Below are positions 1 through 6,559 of a stretch of 13,738 nt of DNA, one piece after another. The translations under genes were made by a program, and so were the position numbers. Source of the DNA: Candidatus Neoanaerotignum tabaqchaliae (GTDB lineage: Bacteria > Bacillota > Clostridia > Lachnospirales > Anaerotignaceae). The stretch covers positions 1 through 13,738 of the forward strand of contig CAJFUS010000199.1 of assembly GCA_904420235.1 (NCBI GenBank), written 5' to 3'. The notes under the pieces are model-generated. The model ran no database searches, was not told the origin of the DNA, and was given only the letters and a program-made list of their open reading frames with translations. Within the stretch, counting starts at the first letter, position 1; every line of letters starts with the position of its first letter.

Positions 1-475
1 AGTTATACCAAGCGTACTTTTGGGCCAAATCTGCGGCCGCTGGGGAAACTTTTTTAACCGCGAGGCCTTTGGCGGCTATACCGACAGTTTATTTGCAATG
101 AGATATTTATCCGAGCAGGTGCCGAATATACCCTCAGGCGTAGCCGAGCACATAATAAACATAAACGGAGCGTCATATATACAGGTTCACCCAACATTTT
201 TATACGAATCCTCTTTAAATTTGTGTTTGTTTATACTCCTTATAATTTTAAGAAAACACAAAAAATTTCATGGTCAAATAGGAGCCCTTTATTTAATTGG
301 ATATGGAATCATCAGATTTTTTGTGGAATCTTTGCGAACAGACCAGCTTTTAATAGGCTCTATGGGAATACCTGTTTCACAGGTTGTTTCGGCAATTATT
401 TTTGCCATAGGAATAGTGTTATATTTAAGACTGTCCAAAACGCCCGTAAATAAAGGTGATAGTATTGAAAATTAA
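1..475 (+). CDS. lgt: Prolipoprotein diacylglyceryl transferase, C-terminal part
   Basis: This membrane enzyme moves a diacylglyceryl group from phosphatidylglycerol to the lipobox cysteine of prolipoproteins, the first step of lipoprotein maturation. The frame is open from base 2, so the gene enters from outside the window; the TTG at position 20 is internal. About 157 residues are visible. The family signature GRWGNFFNREAFGG comes first, followed by HPTFLYES, a hydrophobic segment, RFFVESLRTDQ (conserved Arg/Glu of the active-site region) and a last hydrophobic helix ending in a short polar tail. The stop at 473-475 lies inside the start region of the next ORF, which suggests translational coupling. 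The assignment is firm; only the N-terminal half is missing. Confidence 0.95.
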   Translation, partial: VIPSVLLGQICGRWGNFFNREAFGGYTDSLFAMRYLSEQVPNIPSGVAEHIININGASYIQVHPTFLYESSLNLCLFILLIILRKHKKFHGQIGALYLIGYGIIRFFVESLRTDQLLIGSMGIPVSQVVSAIIFAIGIVLYLRLSKTPVNKGDSIEN

Positions 476-752
476 CAGAGAATTTTTATTAAAAAACTCG
501 TGGCATGATAAACTTGGTTTCACTCTTGTTTTTTATGATTCCGGAATAAACCAACTGTCAGTTAAGCTCAAATCAAAAGATAATCTTCTTTTATGTGTTG
601 ACGAAAGCGACTGCTCCAGTGGAATGTTTGAGGAAACTGACGGCACGTTGAATGATATAATCTCAATATTAAACTCATACGGATATTCCTCTTTGGCTAA
701 AGAATTTATCAAAAGTGTAGAAATTTATAAAAAAGGTGATAAAAATGGCTGA
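465..752 (+). CDS. Small protein of unknown function, coupled to lgt
   Basis: I do not recognise this 95-residue protein. It has no signal peptide and no membrane segment; it reads as a small soluble alpha/beta protein with alternating hydrophobic stretches (LGFTLVFYD, LSVKLKS, NLLLCVD) and a helical C-terminal half ending in a lysine-rich tail. Three cysteines are present, one pair close together in CVDESDC. An in-frame GTG at 456 is possible, but I chose TTG at 465: it is preceded by AAAGGTGAT at the same distance (4 bases) as the identical AAAGGTGAT before the next gene. It overlaps the end of lgt by 11 bases and the start of the following gene by 8, so the three form one transcription unit. 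No function can be assigned. Confidence 0.72.
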   Translation: MKINREFLLKNSWHDKLGFTLVFYDSGINQLSVKLKSKDNLLLCVDESDCSSGMFEETDGTLNDIISILNSYGYSSLAKEFIKSVEIYKKGDKNG

Positions 753-972
753 AAACAGGGCAAAAAAATCAACAAGTGCTAAAAAAACAGCAAAACCCAC
801 CGTAAAAAAGGTTTCCGTATCCTTTGACAAAGAATTTTATAGTGAGCTTGAAAGTTATGTTAAGTCTGTGGGATATGGAGTTGAAGACTACATAAAAAAA
901 GCTGTTAAGGAAAAGCTTGACAGCGACCGTATAAGCAGTATGATTGACAGTATGTCCGGCTGGAAAAAATAA
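745..972 (+). CDS. Small basic protein, ribbon-helix-helix-like
   Basis: This is a 75-residue protein. Residues 1-22 form a flexible, lysine/alanine-rich tail (AKKSTSAKKTAKPTVKK). Then come a short beta strand (VSVSFD, about 23-28), a helix (about 30-41), a glycine turn and a second helix (about 47-60). That strand-helix-helix order is the layout of MetJ/Arc/CopG dimeric DNA-binding proteins, and the basic tail could contact DNA backbone. ATG at 745 is preferred over GTG at 736, because the AAAAGGTGAT Shine-Dalgarno covers the GTG. It overlaps the preceding gene by 8 bases and is followed directly by a terminator. No toxin-like partner is obvious, although the upstream 95-residue ORF is coupled to it. 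The fold call is inference from pattern; autoregulation is possible but not shown. Confidence 0.7.
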   Translation: MAENRAKKSTSAKKTAKPTVKKVSVSFDKEFYSELESYVKSVGYGVEDYIKKAVKEKLDSDRISSMIDSMSGWKK

Positions 973-998
973 AACGGCTTTTCAGCCGTTTTATTTTT
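971..998. terminator. Bidirectional intrinsic terminator
   Basis: A perfect 9-bp stem, AAAACGGCT (971-979) with AGCCGTTTT (984-992), closes a 4-base loop. A T-rich tract follows on the plus strand, and an equivalent U-rich tract follows on the minus strand. It sits between the end of the lgt unit and the end of the convergent kinase-like gene and can serve both. Confidence 0.88.
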
Positions 999-1003
999 TA
1001 TAA

Positions 1004-1618
1004 TCATTTATTAAGCTCGTTAACGCAGTCCACTATAAAGTCAACTGTTTTTTCTATGCCAAATTTACTGCTGTTTATACAAAGGTCATAGCTTCCGGCC
1101 ACGCCCCATTTTTTTCCTGAGTAGAAGTTATAATAACTGGCTCTTTTTTTATCTGTTTTTATAATGGCGTCCTCTATGTTTTTAGCCTTAAGGCCATATT
1201 CCTCAACGGCACGTTTTTTCTTATCTTCCATATCGGCATATATAAACACGTTAAGTACGTTTTTATAATCCTCAAGGGCATAGTCGGCACAGCGTCCTAT
1301 AATTACGCATGGTCCTTTTGAGGCTATATCCTTTATAGTATCAAACTGGGCAAGAAAAAGCTTGTTATCAAGTGGCATAGCGTCGGCTGTAGCCGCAGCT
1401 CCTGTGCCCATTACAAGCGAATATAAAAAGCTTCCGGCCGGCTTTTCATCGTTTTCATGAAAAATCTCCTCGCAAAAGCCGCTTTTTTTGGCAGCCTCAG
1501 TTAAAAGCTCCTTATCATAAAACGGCATTCCAAGTCTCTCGGAAAGAAGCTTGCCAATTTTTCTTCCTCCGCTGCCATATTGCCGTCCTATTGTAATAAT
1601 CGTTTTGTTATTGCTCAT
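1004..1618 (-). CDS. Cytidylate kinase-like family protein
   Basis: This 204-residue protein belongs to the P-loop family resembling cytidylate kinase that is common in Clostridia. The N-terminus has a beta strand (TIITIGR) followed by a glycine-rich nucleotide loop, GRQYGSGGRKIG (about 11-22). Next is the FYDKELL segment (33-39), which in the family lies near the substrate. A second strand and motif follow at CVIIGRCADYAL (104-115), then a strand with FIYAD and a lysine/arginine-rich lid (DKKKRA; KKRASYYNFY). True Cmk phosphorylates CMP/dCMP; members of this branch often occur beside a separate canonical Cmk and their substrate is unproven. AAGGAGG lies 8 bases before the ATG. It is 88 bases downstream of the MarR gene on the same strand and may be co-transcribed with it. 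The family call is firm, the substrate is not. Confidence 0.85.
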   Translation of the reverse strand: MSNNKTIITIGRQYGSGGRKIGKLLSERLGMPFYDKELLTEAAKKSGFCEEIFHENDEKPAGSFLYSLVMGTGAAATADAMPLDNKLFLAQFDTIKDIASKGPCVIIGRCADYALEDYKNVLNVFIYADMEDKKKRAVEEYGLKAKNIEDAIIKTDKKRASYYNFYSGKKWGVAGSYDLCINSSKFGIEKTVDFIVDCVNELNK

Positions 1619-1627
1619 AACGCATTC

Positions 1628-1643
1628 CTCCTTTTATAAGGAG
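1628..1643 (-). promoter_or_regulatory. Hairpin covering the Shine-Dalgarno of the kinase-like gene
   Basis: In the minus-strand transcript CTCCTT, a 4-base ATAA loop and AAGGAG form a perfect 6-bp hairpin. Its 3' arm is most of the AAGGAGG ribosome-binding site 8 bases before the start codon. Folding would hide the site. Whether this regulates translation is inference. Confidence 0.5.
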
Positions 1644-1706
1644 ACACAAACAATTATGCCTCTTTATTAAACACATAAAACCGGCCACAACGTTTATAAC
1701 AACACG

Positions 1707-2135
1707 TCAGGCCTCATCAAAATTCCCCGCCGCAATGCTTCTTAAAGCGCTTTTAAGCTTCTCCACTTCTTCCGGAGTAAAATTCTTAAGCACTCTGGCG
1801 TTAACATCATCTATAATTTCCGTAACCGGCCCCTCCAAGTCGCGCCCCTTTTGGGTTGCTATAACCTGAACCTCTCTTCTGTCCTCACTGTTTACAATTC
1901 TGTCAATAAGCCCGTTTTTTTGCAGTCTGTCCAAAAGTCCGGAAACGGTTGATGTTTCTATCCCAAGTATCTCGGCCAACTGCTTTGGAGTGGCGTGGCT
2001 TCTTCCCCAAAGGCAGCTTAAAACGCTGTATTGTGACGGCGTTACGCCAAGGGATGACAGCCTTACGTTAAGATATTGAAAAACATTGTGCTGCGCCGCA
2101 GACAACAAAAAATTTATACACTCTTTTAATTCCAT
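1707..2135 (-). CDS. MarR family transcriptional regulator
   Basis: This 142-residue protein has the MarR layout: an N-terminal dimerisation helix (about 1-28), the winged helix-turn-helix (about 33-95) and C-terminal dimerisation helices (about 100-136). Visible motifs are TPSQYSVLSCL (32-42), the recognition helix around STVSGLLDRL (62-71), GLIDR (75-79) and the wing SEDRREVQV (83-91) with the conserved Asp-Arg-Arg. Such proteins bind palindromes as dimers and usually repress their own gene and a neighbour until a small phenolic, oxidant or other ligand releases them. Here a perfect sigma-A promoter lies upstream with an inverted repeat over its -10 box, which fits autorepression. The downstream kinase-like gene may share the transcript. 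No efflux or oxidoreductase target gene is adjacent. Ligand unknown. Confidence 0.93.
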   Translation of the reverse strand: MELKECINFLLSAAQHNVFQYLNVRLSSLGVTPSQYSVLSCLWGRSHATPKQLAEILGIETSTVSGLLDRLQKNGLIDRIVNSEDRREVQVIATQKGRDLEGPVTEIIDDVNARVLKNFTPEEVEKLKSALRSIAAGNFDEA

Positions 2136-2177
2136 AAACCGTAACCTCTTTCAGTTGCTTGCTGAGTTAAAAAATTG

Positions 2178-2198
2178 TCTATTATTTAATTATATAGA
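2178..2198. promoter_or_regulatory. Candidate MarR operator
   Basis: TCTAT (2178-2182) and ATAGA (2194-2198) are inverted arms around an A+T-rich centre containing TAATTA. The 21-base element covers the -10 box of the marR promoter, where an autorepressor would act. The arms are short and the site is A+T-rich, so chance is possible. Confidence 0.35.
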
Positions 2199-2217
2199 AA
2201 AATCAACCTGCTGTCAA
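2189..2217 (-). promoter_or_regulatory. Sigma-A promoter of the marR gene
   Basis: Read on the minus strand: TTGACA (2217-2212), a 17-base spacer, then TATAAT (2194-2189). Both hexamers match the consensus perfectly and the spacer is optimal. The start codon is about 54 bases downstream of the -10 box. A promoter this strong on a regulator gene suggests it is normally held in check. Confidence 0.85.
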
Positions 2218-2297
2218 ATAAAGTGCTGCCGTTGACCTACCATAAACTTTATTTTTACGTTGAAACAATGCCCAAAATTCCCCTTTTATCACTTATA

Positions 2298-2306
2298 TGA
2301 TATAAT
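2298..2306 (+). promoter_or_regulatory. Extended -10 promoter of the 97-residue ORF
   Basis: TGATATAAT is a perfect TATAAT with an extended TGn upstream. It lies 41 bases before the ATG at 2348. No good -35 hexamer stands 16-18 bases upstream, which is tolerated by extended -10 promoters. Confidence 0.6.
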
Positions 2307-2347
2307 TATAAGGCCAAATATTATATTTACATTAAAAAGGAGTATTT

Positions 2348-2641
2348 ATGAAATATATAATTTTAAGCGCCGACAACGCGCCGTCTGTTTATTCAGTTCC
2401 TGACAAGCTGGCTGATAATCTTGAGGAATACTGTCTTGACTTTTGCTGCAACTATCTTAAAAACAGTCCATCGGCTAAAAAGTATATTAAAAATGGGGTT
2501 TTTTATTACAACGAGAAGGATTTTATAGATTACATAAACACCTATATTTTTTCCGATACACCTGCTGTGTTTATAAAGACACTTTCAAACTCAAATTCTA
2601 TTCCTAATAAATATAAAAATTTGCCCAGCTTTAACTTCTAA
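2348..2641 (+). CDS. Conserved-looking hypothetical protein, 97 residues
   Basis: I cannot assign a function. The 97 residues are acidic, soluble and without signal peptide or membrane helix. Notable features are the opening strand KYIILSADNAPSVYSVP, the helical segment LADNLEEYCLDFCCNYL with three cysteines (C29, C33, C34), the YYNEKDFIDYINTYIF segment, and a serine/asparagine-rich end. My recollection, not checkable here, is that proteins beginning this way recur as hypotheticals in Clostridia. The start is supported by AAAAAGGAG about 7 bases before the ATG and by an extended -10 promoter upstream, so the gene appears to be a single-gene unit. Its last 11 bases overlap the 3' end of the convergent yihY-like gene. 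Confidence 0.75.
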   Translation: MKYIILSADNAPSVYSVPDKLADNLEEYCLDFCCNYLKNSPSAKKYIKNGVFYYNEKDFIDYINTYIFSDTPAVFIKTLSNSNSIPNKYKNLPSFNF

Positions 2642-3467
2642 CACTTCTGATTTCTCTTAAAACGCTGGAAAACTCCGCGCCCATTAAAAGTATTATTGCG
2701 GTAATATAAAGCCAATACAAAAGTATCATGGCAGCCCCTATGGAACCGTATAAAATTGAGTATCTTCCTATATATTTAACATAATATGAAAAAATCGCCG
2801 ATACAAGGGTCCATATGCTTACCGAAAGCACACAGCCGGGAATCATATATCTTATACGCATTTTTTCCTCTGGGGAAATATAATGAAGGGCCAAAACCAT
2901 TCCGTTGCCTATAAGCCACAAGGCTATAAATCTAACATACCCCCATATCTGGGCAAAATCAATAGGAAGGCCCAATGCCCTAAGCAAAACCTCGGCGGCC
3001 CTTTCGCCAACGGAAAGTATAACTATTGAAAATATAACCATAACATAAACACACATGGCAAAAACAAGCACCGACAAATATTTCTTTATAAAGCCGTTCC
3101 TGCCCTCTCGGTTATAGGCGTGGTTTATACCGTCCATAAGCTTTTTAACAGCACGCACCGGAAAATATATGGTAAACACAAGGCTTGCCAAAAGCACCTT
3201 AACGCTGCCTGTGGAGTTTACAAAGCTAAGATATTTAAGCGCTATATCCACAACATCCTCCGGCAGTATATTTCCCAGCATAATCTGCCACTGCTGAGCC
3301 GATATGCCAAGGCGCCCAAGTATAATGCTCATTATTATAAGTATAGGGAAAAAGGAAAAAATCATATAATATGAAAGGGCCGCCGCTAAAGAACCTATAT
3401 CGTCTTCAACAAAACGATTAGCCATTTTTAAAAATAAAATTTTTAAAAACATAAATTTTGAAGCCAT
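2631..3467 (-). CDS. YihY/BrkB family inner membrane protein
   Basis: This 278-residue membrane protein belongs to the YihY/virulence factor BrkB family, formerly mislabelled RNase BN. The family signature is near the N-terminus: DDIGSLAAALSYYMIFSFFP (22-41). Six hydrophobic segments are visible at about 30-52, 90-108, 130-153, 175-196, 207-230 and 240-264. The characteristic GSIGAAMILLYWLYITA segment (241-257) is in the last helix, followed by the GAEF motif (263-266). The molecular activity of the family is not settled; transport roles have been proposed. The ATG follows AGGGGTG by 7 bases. It ends inside the 3' end of the convergent 97-codon gene, with no terminator hairpin in the overlap. 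The upstream intergenic region is very A+T-rich, with several TATAAT-like boxes but no promoter I can choose with confidence. Confidence 0.92.
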   Translation of the reverse strand: MASKFMFLKILFLKMANRFVEDDIGSLAAALSYYMIFSFFPILIIMSIILGRLGISAQQWQIMLGNILPEDVVDIALKYLSFVNSTGSVKVLLASLVFTIYFPVRAVKKLMDGINHAYNREGRNGFIKKYLSVLVFAMCVYVMVIFSIVILSVGERAAEVLLRALGLPIDFAQIWGYVRFIALWLIGNGMVLALHYISPEEKMRIRYMIPGCVLSVSIWTLVSAIFSYYVKYIGRYSILYGSIGAAMILLYWLYITAIILLMGAEFSSVLREIRSVRS

Positions 3468-3605
3468 TCAGCCGCACCCCTAATAAAATAAAAATTCAAA
3501 AATCTATATTATATATTTATATCCCCCAAAACCAAGCAATTACTCAATAAATTATATAATCTATTATACCACTTAACTAATTATTTAAGGGCATTAATAG
3601 ACAAA

Positions 3606-3629
3606 GCCGCCCCAAAAATATGGAGCGGC
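3606..3629 (-). terminator. Terminator of the leu operon
   Basis: On the minus strand GCCGCTCC pairs with GGGGCGGC (one G-U pair) around an A/T loop, 35 bases after the leuB stop. The following tract is only moderately T-rich (TTTGTCT), so efficiency is uncertain. Confidence 0.65.
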
Positions 3630-3663
3630 ATATATAAAAGGAATCTTAAAATGATGTTTTTAT

Positions 3664-4740
3664 TCAAATCTCATCACAAACAGCGTCGCCCATGGCCTTT
3701 GTTCCCACATAGGCCTCGCCTTTTTCGGCTATGTCAACGGTTCTTATGCCTTTATCAAGAACCTTCGTAACCGCTTCCTCAACGGCGTCGGCCTCTTTTG
3801 AAAGACCGAATGAATACCTAAGCATCATAGGAATCGAAAGTATTGTGGCAAGAGGATTTGCTATATCCTGTCCGGCTATATCCGGAGCCGAGCCGTGGAT
3901 AGGCTCATACATTCCAAAAGCTCCCTCGCCAAGGCTGGCTGACGGAAGCATTCCTATGGAGCCTGTAATTTGGCTGGCCTCGTCTGAAAGAATATCTCCA
4001 AACATGTTTGACGTAACTATAACGTCAAACTGTTTTGGATTTCTTACAAGCTGCATGGCGGCGTTATCAACATACATGTGCTCCAGTTCAATATCAGGAT
4101 AATTTTTAGCCACTTCCTCAATGGTTTTTCTCCAAAGCCTTGAGCTTTCAAGAACATTGGCCTTATCTACGCTTGTAACCTTTTTATTTCTTTTCATGGC
4201 CGCGTCAAAGGCAATTTTAGCTATTCTCTCAACCTCAAATGGACTGTAATTTTCAACGTCATATGCCTCGTCGCCGTATTTTCCTTCCCTGTGGCCTTTC
4301 TCGCCAAAATAGATGCCTCCCGTAAGCTCTCTAACCACAAGTATGTCAAGGCTGTCGCCTATAATCTCCTGTTTAATGGGACTTGCGTTGGCAAGGGCCT
4401 TGTGCATAATTGCCGGCCTTAAATTGGCGTAAAGGGCAAGCTCTTTTCTTAAGCCCAAAAGAGCGCCTCTTTCCGGCCTCATTTCTCCCGGAAGACTGTC
4501 CCATTTAGGGCCTCCAACGGCGCCTAAAAGCACCGAATCGCTTTTTTTGCACACATCAACAGTTTCCTTAGGCAAAGGTGTTCCAACGGCGTCAATGGCG
4601 GCTCCTCCGGCAAGAACCTCAGTCATATTGAAAGTGTGGCCGAACTTTTCTCCAACCTTTTTGATAACCTTTTGAGCCTGTTCAACAATATCAGGACCTA
4701 TGCCGTCGCCTTTTATAACGGCTATATTATAAACTCCCAC
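3664..4740 (-). CDS. leuB: 3-isopropylmalate dehydrogenase
   Basis: This cytoplasmic NAD-dependent enzyme oxidises and decarboxylates (2R,3S)-3-isopropylmalate to 2-ketoisocaproate, the third committed step of leucine synthesis. The protein is 358 residues, the usual length. It opens with YNIAVIKGDGIGPDI (nucleotide-fold start), then GGPKWDSLP, the Arg-rich substrate segment RKELALYANLRP, RELTGGIYFG, and the metal-binding signature SNMFGDILSDEAS (about 244-256) followed by GSIGMLPSASLG and EPIHGSAPDIAG. An in-frame GTG at 4749 exists, but I chose GTG at 4740: AAGGGAG then stands 8 bases upstream, whereas it would overlap the earlier start. It is the last gene of the leuA-C-D-B operon, 16 bases after leuD. 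Confidence 0.96.
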   Translation of the reverse strand: MGVYNIAVIKGDGIGPDIVEQAQKVIKKVGEKFGHTFNMTEVLAGGAAIDAVGTPLPKETVDVCKKSDSVLLGAVGGPKWDSLPGEMRPERGALLGLRKELALYANLRPAIMHKALANASPIKQEIIGDSLDILVVRELTGGIYFGEKGHREGKYGDEAYDVENYSPFEVERIAKIAFDAAMKRNKKVTSVDKANVLESSRLWRKTIEEVAKNYPDIELEHMYVDNAAMQLVRNPKQFDVIVTSNMFGDILSDEASQITGSIGMLPSASLGEGAFGMYEPIHGSAPDIAGQDIANPLATILSIPMMLRYSFGLSKEADAVEEAVTKVLDKGIRTVDIAEKGEAYVGTKAMGDAVCDEI

Positions 4741-4756
4741 AAAAAACACTCCCTTG

Positions 4757-5251
4757 TTATTTATTTATGCTTTCCGAAACATACTGAACAAGTCCGCCGG
4801 AGGCTATTATTTTTTGCATGAACTCCGGAAACGGCTCAGCTTTGTAGGTTTTCCCCGTTGTTTCATTTGTTATAACGCCTGTTGAAAAGTCAACGGACAC
4901 TTTGTCACCGTCTTTTATATCATCGGCAGCTTCAGGACACTCCATAATTGGAAGCCCTATATTTATTGAGTTTCTGAAAAATATTCTTGCAAATGTAGGC
5001 GCTATTACGCACGAGATTCCGGCGCATTTAATAGCCAAAGGGGCGTGCTCTCTTGATGAGCCGCAGCCGAAGTTCTTTCCGGCAACTATAATGTCGCCCT
5101 TTTGAACCTTTGACGCGAACTGGTCGTCTATGTCAATCATGCAGTATTTTGCAAGCTCGTTTCCGTCGGACACATTAAGGTATCTGGCCGGAATTATTAC
5201 ATCAGTATCAACATTGTCACCATATTTAAAAACTCTTCCCTCAGCGTTCAT
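4757..5251 (-). CDS. leuD: 3-isopropylmalate dehydratase, small subunit
   Basis: LeuD pairs with LeuC to form isopropylmalate isomerase, which converts 2-isopropylmalate to 3-isopropylmalate through dehydration and rehydration. The 164-residue length matches the short bacterial/archaeal-type LeuD rather than the roughly 200-residue enterobacterial type. The signature is at 10-24 (YGDNVDTDVIIPARY) and the substrate loop at 60-75 (NFGCGSSREHAPLAIK), with the Ser-Arg pair that contacts substrate. GGAGG lies 9 bases before the ATG. It starts 16 bases after leuC and ends 16 bases before leuB, in keeping with one polycistronic message. Confidence 0.96.
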   Translation of the reverse strand: MNAEGRVFKYGDNVDTDVIIPARYLNVSDGNELAKYCMIDIDDQFASKVQKGDIIVAGKNFGCGSSREHAPLAIKCAGISCVIAPTFARIFFRNSINIGLPIMECPEAADDIKDGDKVSVDFSTGVITNETTGKTYKAEPFPEFMQKIIASGGLVQYVSESINK

Positions 5252-5267
5252 GTAAGCAATCCTCCAA

Positions 5268-6533
5268 TCAAATATTTTCTGGGCTTGTAATGTATCCGGC
5301 TATTGCCGAAGCGGCTGCCACTGCCGGACTTGCCAAATAAACTTCCGAATCCTTAGCGCCCATTCTTCCAACAAAGTTTCTGTTTGTTGTTGAAACACAT
5401 CTTTCTTTTGAAGCCAGTATGCCCATATGTCCGCCAAGGCATGGTCCGCATGTAGGCGTGCTTAAAACGGCTCCGGCCCTTACAATATCCTCGGCATAGC
5501 CAAGCTTTATGCAGTCAAGATAAATCTGCTGTGTGGCCGGTATAACTATTGTTCTTACATTTTTGTTAACCTGTCTGCCTCTTAATATATCTGCGGCTAT
5601 CTTCATGTCCTCAAGTCTTCCGTTTGTGCATGAACCGATAACAACCTGGTCTATAACAACATGGTCTTTTTCAGCCTCGTCAACGGTTTTTGTGTTCTCC
5701 GGAAGGTGCGGGTATGATATTGTAGGCCTTAAGGCGCTTAAATCTATTGTTATAACCTCATCATAAACGGCGTCAGGGTCAGCCTCAAACCTTACAGGCT
5801 CTTTGGCGCCATGCTCTTTGGCATACTCGCAAGCCCTGTCGTCAGCTGGGAATATGCCATTTTTGGCTCCCGCTTCAATAGCCATGTTGGCCATTGTAAA
5901 TCTATCGTCCATTGAAAGATAGTTAAGGCCGTCGCCTACAAATTCCATTGATTTATATAAAGCGCCGTCAACGCCTATTTTTCCTATAATGTGAAGTATT
6001 ACGTCTTTTCCGCTTACATACGGCGCAGGTTTGCCGGTAAGAACAAATTTAATTGCCGCCGGAACCTTGAACCAAGCCCTTCCTGTTGCCATGCCTATGG
6101 CCATGTCGGTACTTCCAACACCTGTTGAGAAAGCTCCCAAAGCTCCATATGTACATGTGTGGGAATCGGCTCCTATAATTATCTGTCCTGGAGAGACAAT
6201 GCCTTTTTCAGGCAGAAGGGCATGTTCAATTCCCATTTGTCCAACGTCGAAAAAATTTTTAATTTCCTTTTCATGGGCAAATTCTCTTGAACATTTGCAT
6301 TGCTCCGCGGCTTTTATATCCTTGTTTGGAGTAAAGTGGTCAAGAACTATTACAACCTTTTCCTTGTCAAAAACACTTTTTGCCCCTGTTTTGGCAAATT
6401 CCTTAATGGCAACGGCTGTTGTTATGTCGTTGCCCATTACTATATCAAGATTAGCCTCTATAAGCTGCCCCGCCCTTACGCTTTCAAGGCCAGCGTGAGA
6501 GGCCAAAATTTTTTGTGTCATAGTCATTCCCAT
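5268..6533 (-). CDS. leuC: 3-isopropylmalate dehydratase, large subunit
   Basis: LeuC is the aconitase-type catalytic subunit of isopropylmalate isomerase and carries an oxygen-sensitive [4Fe-4S] cluster. The 421-residue size is that of the short, archaeal-like LeuC usual in Clostridia. The expected cluster ligands are all present: Cys302 in GSCTNG and Cys362 and Cys365 in TPTCGPCLGG. Other family motifs are LDHFTPN (64-70), GADSHTCTYGALGAF (121-135) and STTNRNFVGRMG (381-392). AAGGAGG lies 9 bases before the first ATG; the downstream methionine at residue 5 would be too far from it. It follows leuA by 26 bases and precedes leuD by 16. Confidence 0.96.
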   Translation of the reverse strand: MGMTMTQKILASHAGLESVRAGQLIEANLDIVMGNDITTAVAIKEFAKTGAKSVFDKEKVVIVLDHFTPNKDIKAAEQCKCSREFAHEKEIKNFFDVGQMGIEHALLPEKGIVSPGQIIIGADSHTCTYGALGAFSTGVGSTDMAIGMATGRAWFKVPAAIKFVLTGKPAPYVSGKDVILHIIGKIGVDGALYKSMEFVGDGLNYLSMDDRFTMANMAIEAGAKNGIFPADDRACEYAKEHGAKEPVRFEADPDAVYDEVITIDLSALRPTISYPHLPENTKTVDEAEKDHVVIDQVVIGSCTNGRLEDMKIAADILRGRQVNKNVRTIVIPATQQIYLDCIKLGYAEDIVRAGAVLSTPTCGPCLGGHMGILASKERCVSTTNRNFVGRMGAKDSEVYLASPAVAAASAIAGYITSPENI

Positions 6534-6559
6534 TTTAAAATTCCTCCTTTTTACGCTTT

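Noticed and set aside
3481..3600. Several TATAAT-like boxes upstream of the yihY-like gene
   Set aside because: The DNA is almost entirely A+T and no -35 box has correct spacing, so no promoter was called.
3731..4102. Open frame of 123 codons on the plus strand
   Set aside because: Antisense to leuB; no Shine-Dalgarno or family resemblance.
6031..6498. Open frame of 155 codons on the plus strand
   Set aside because: Antisense to leuC, whose motifs and cluster ligands are intact; shadow frame.
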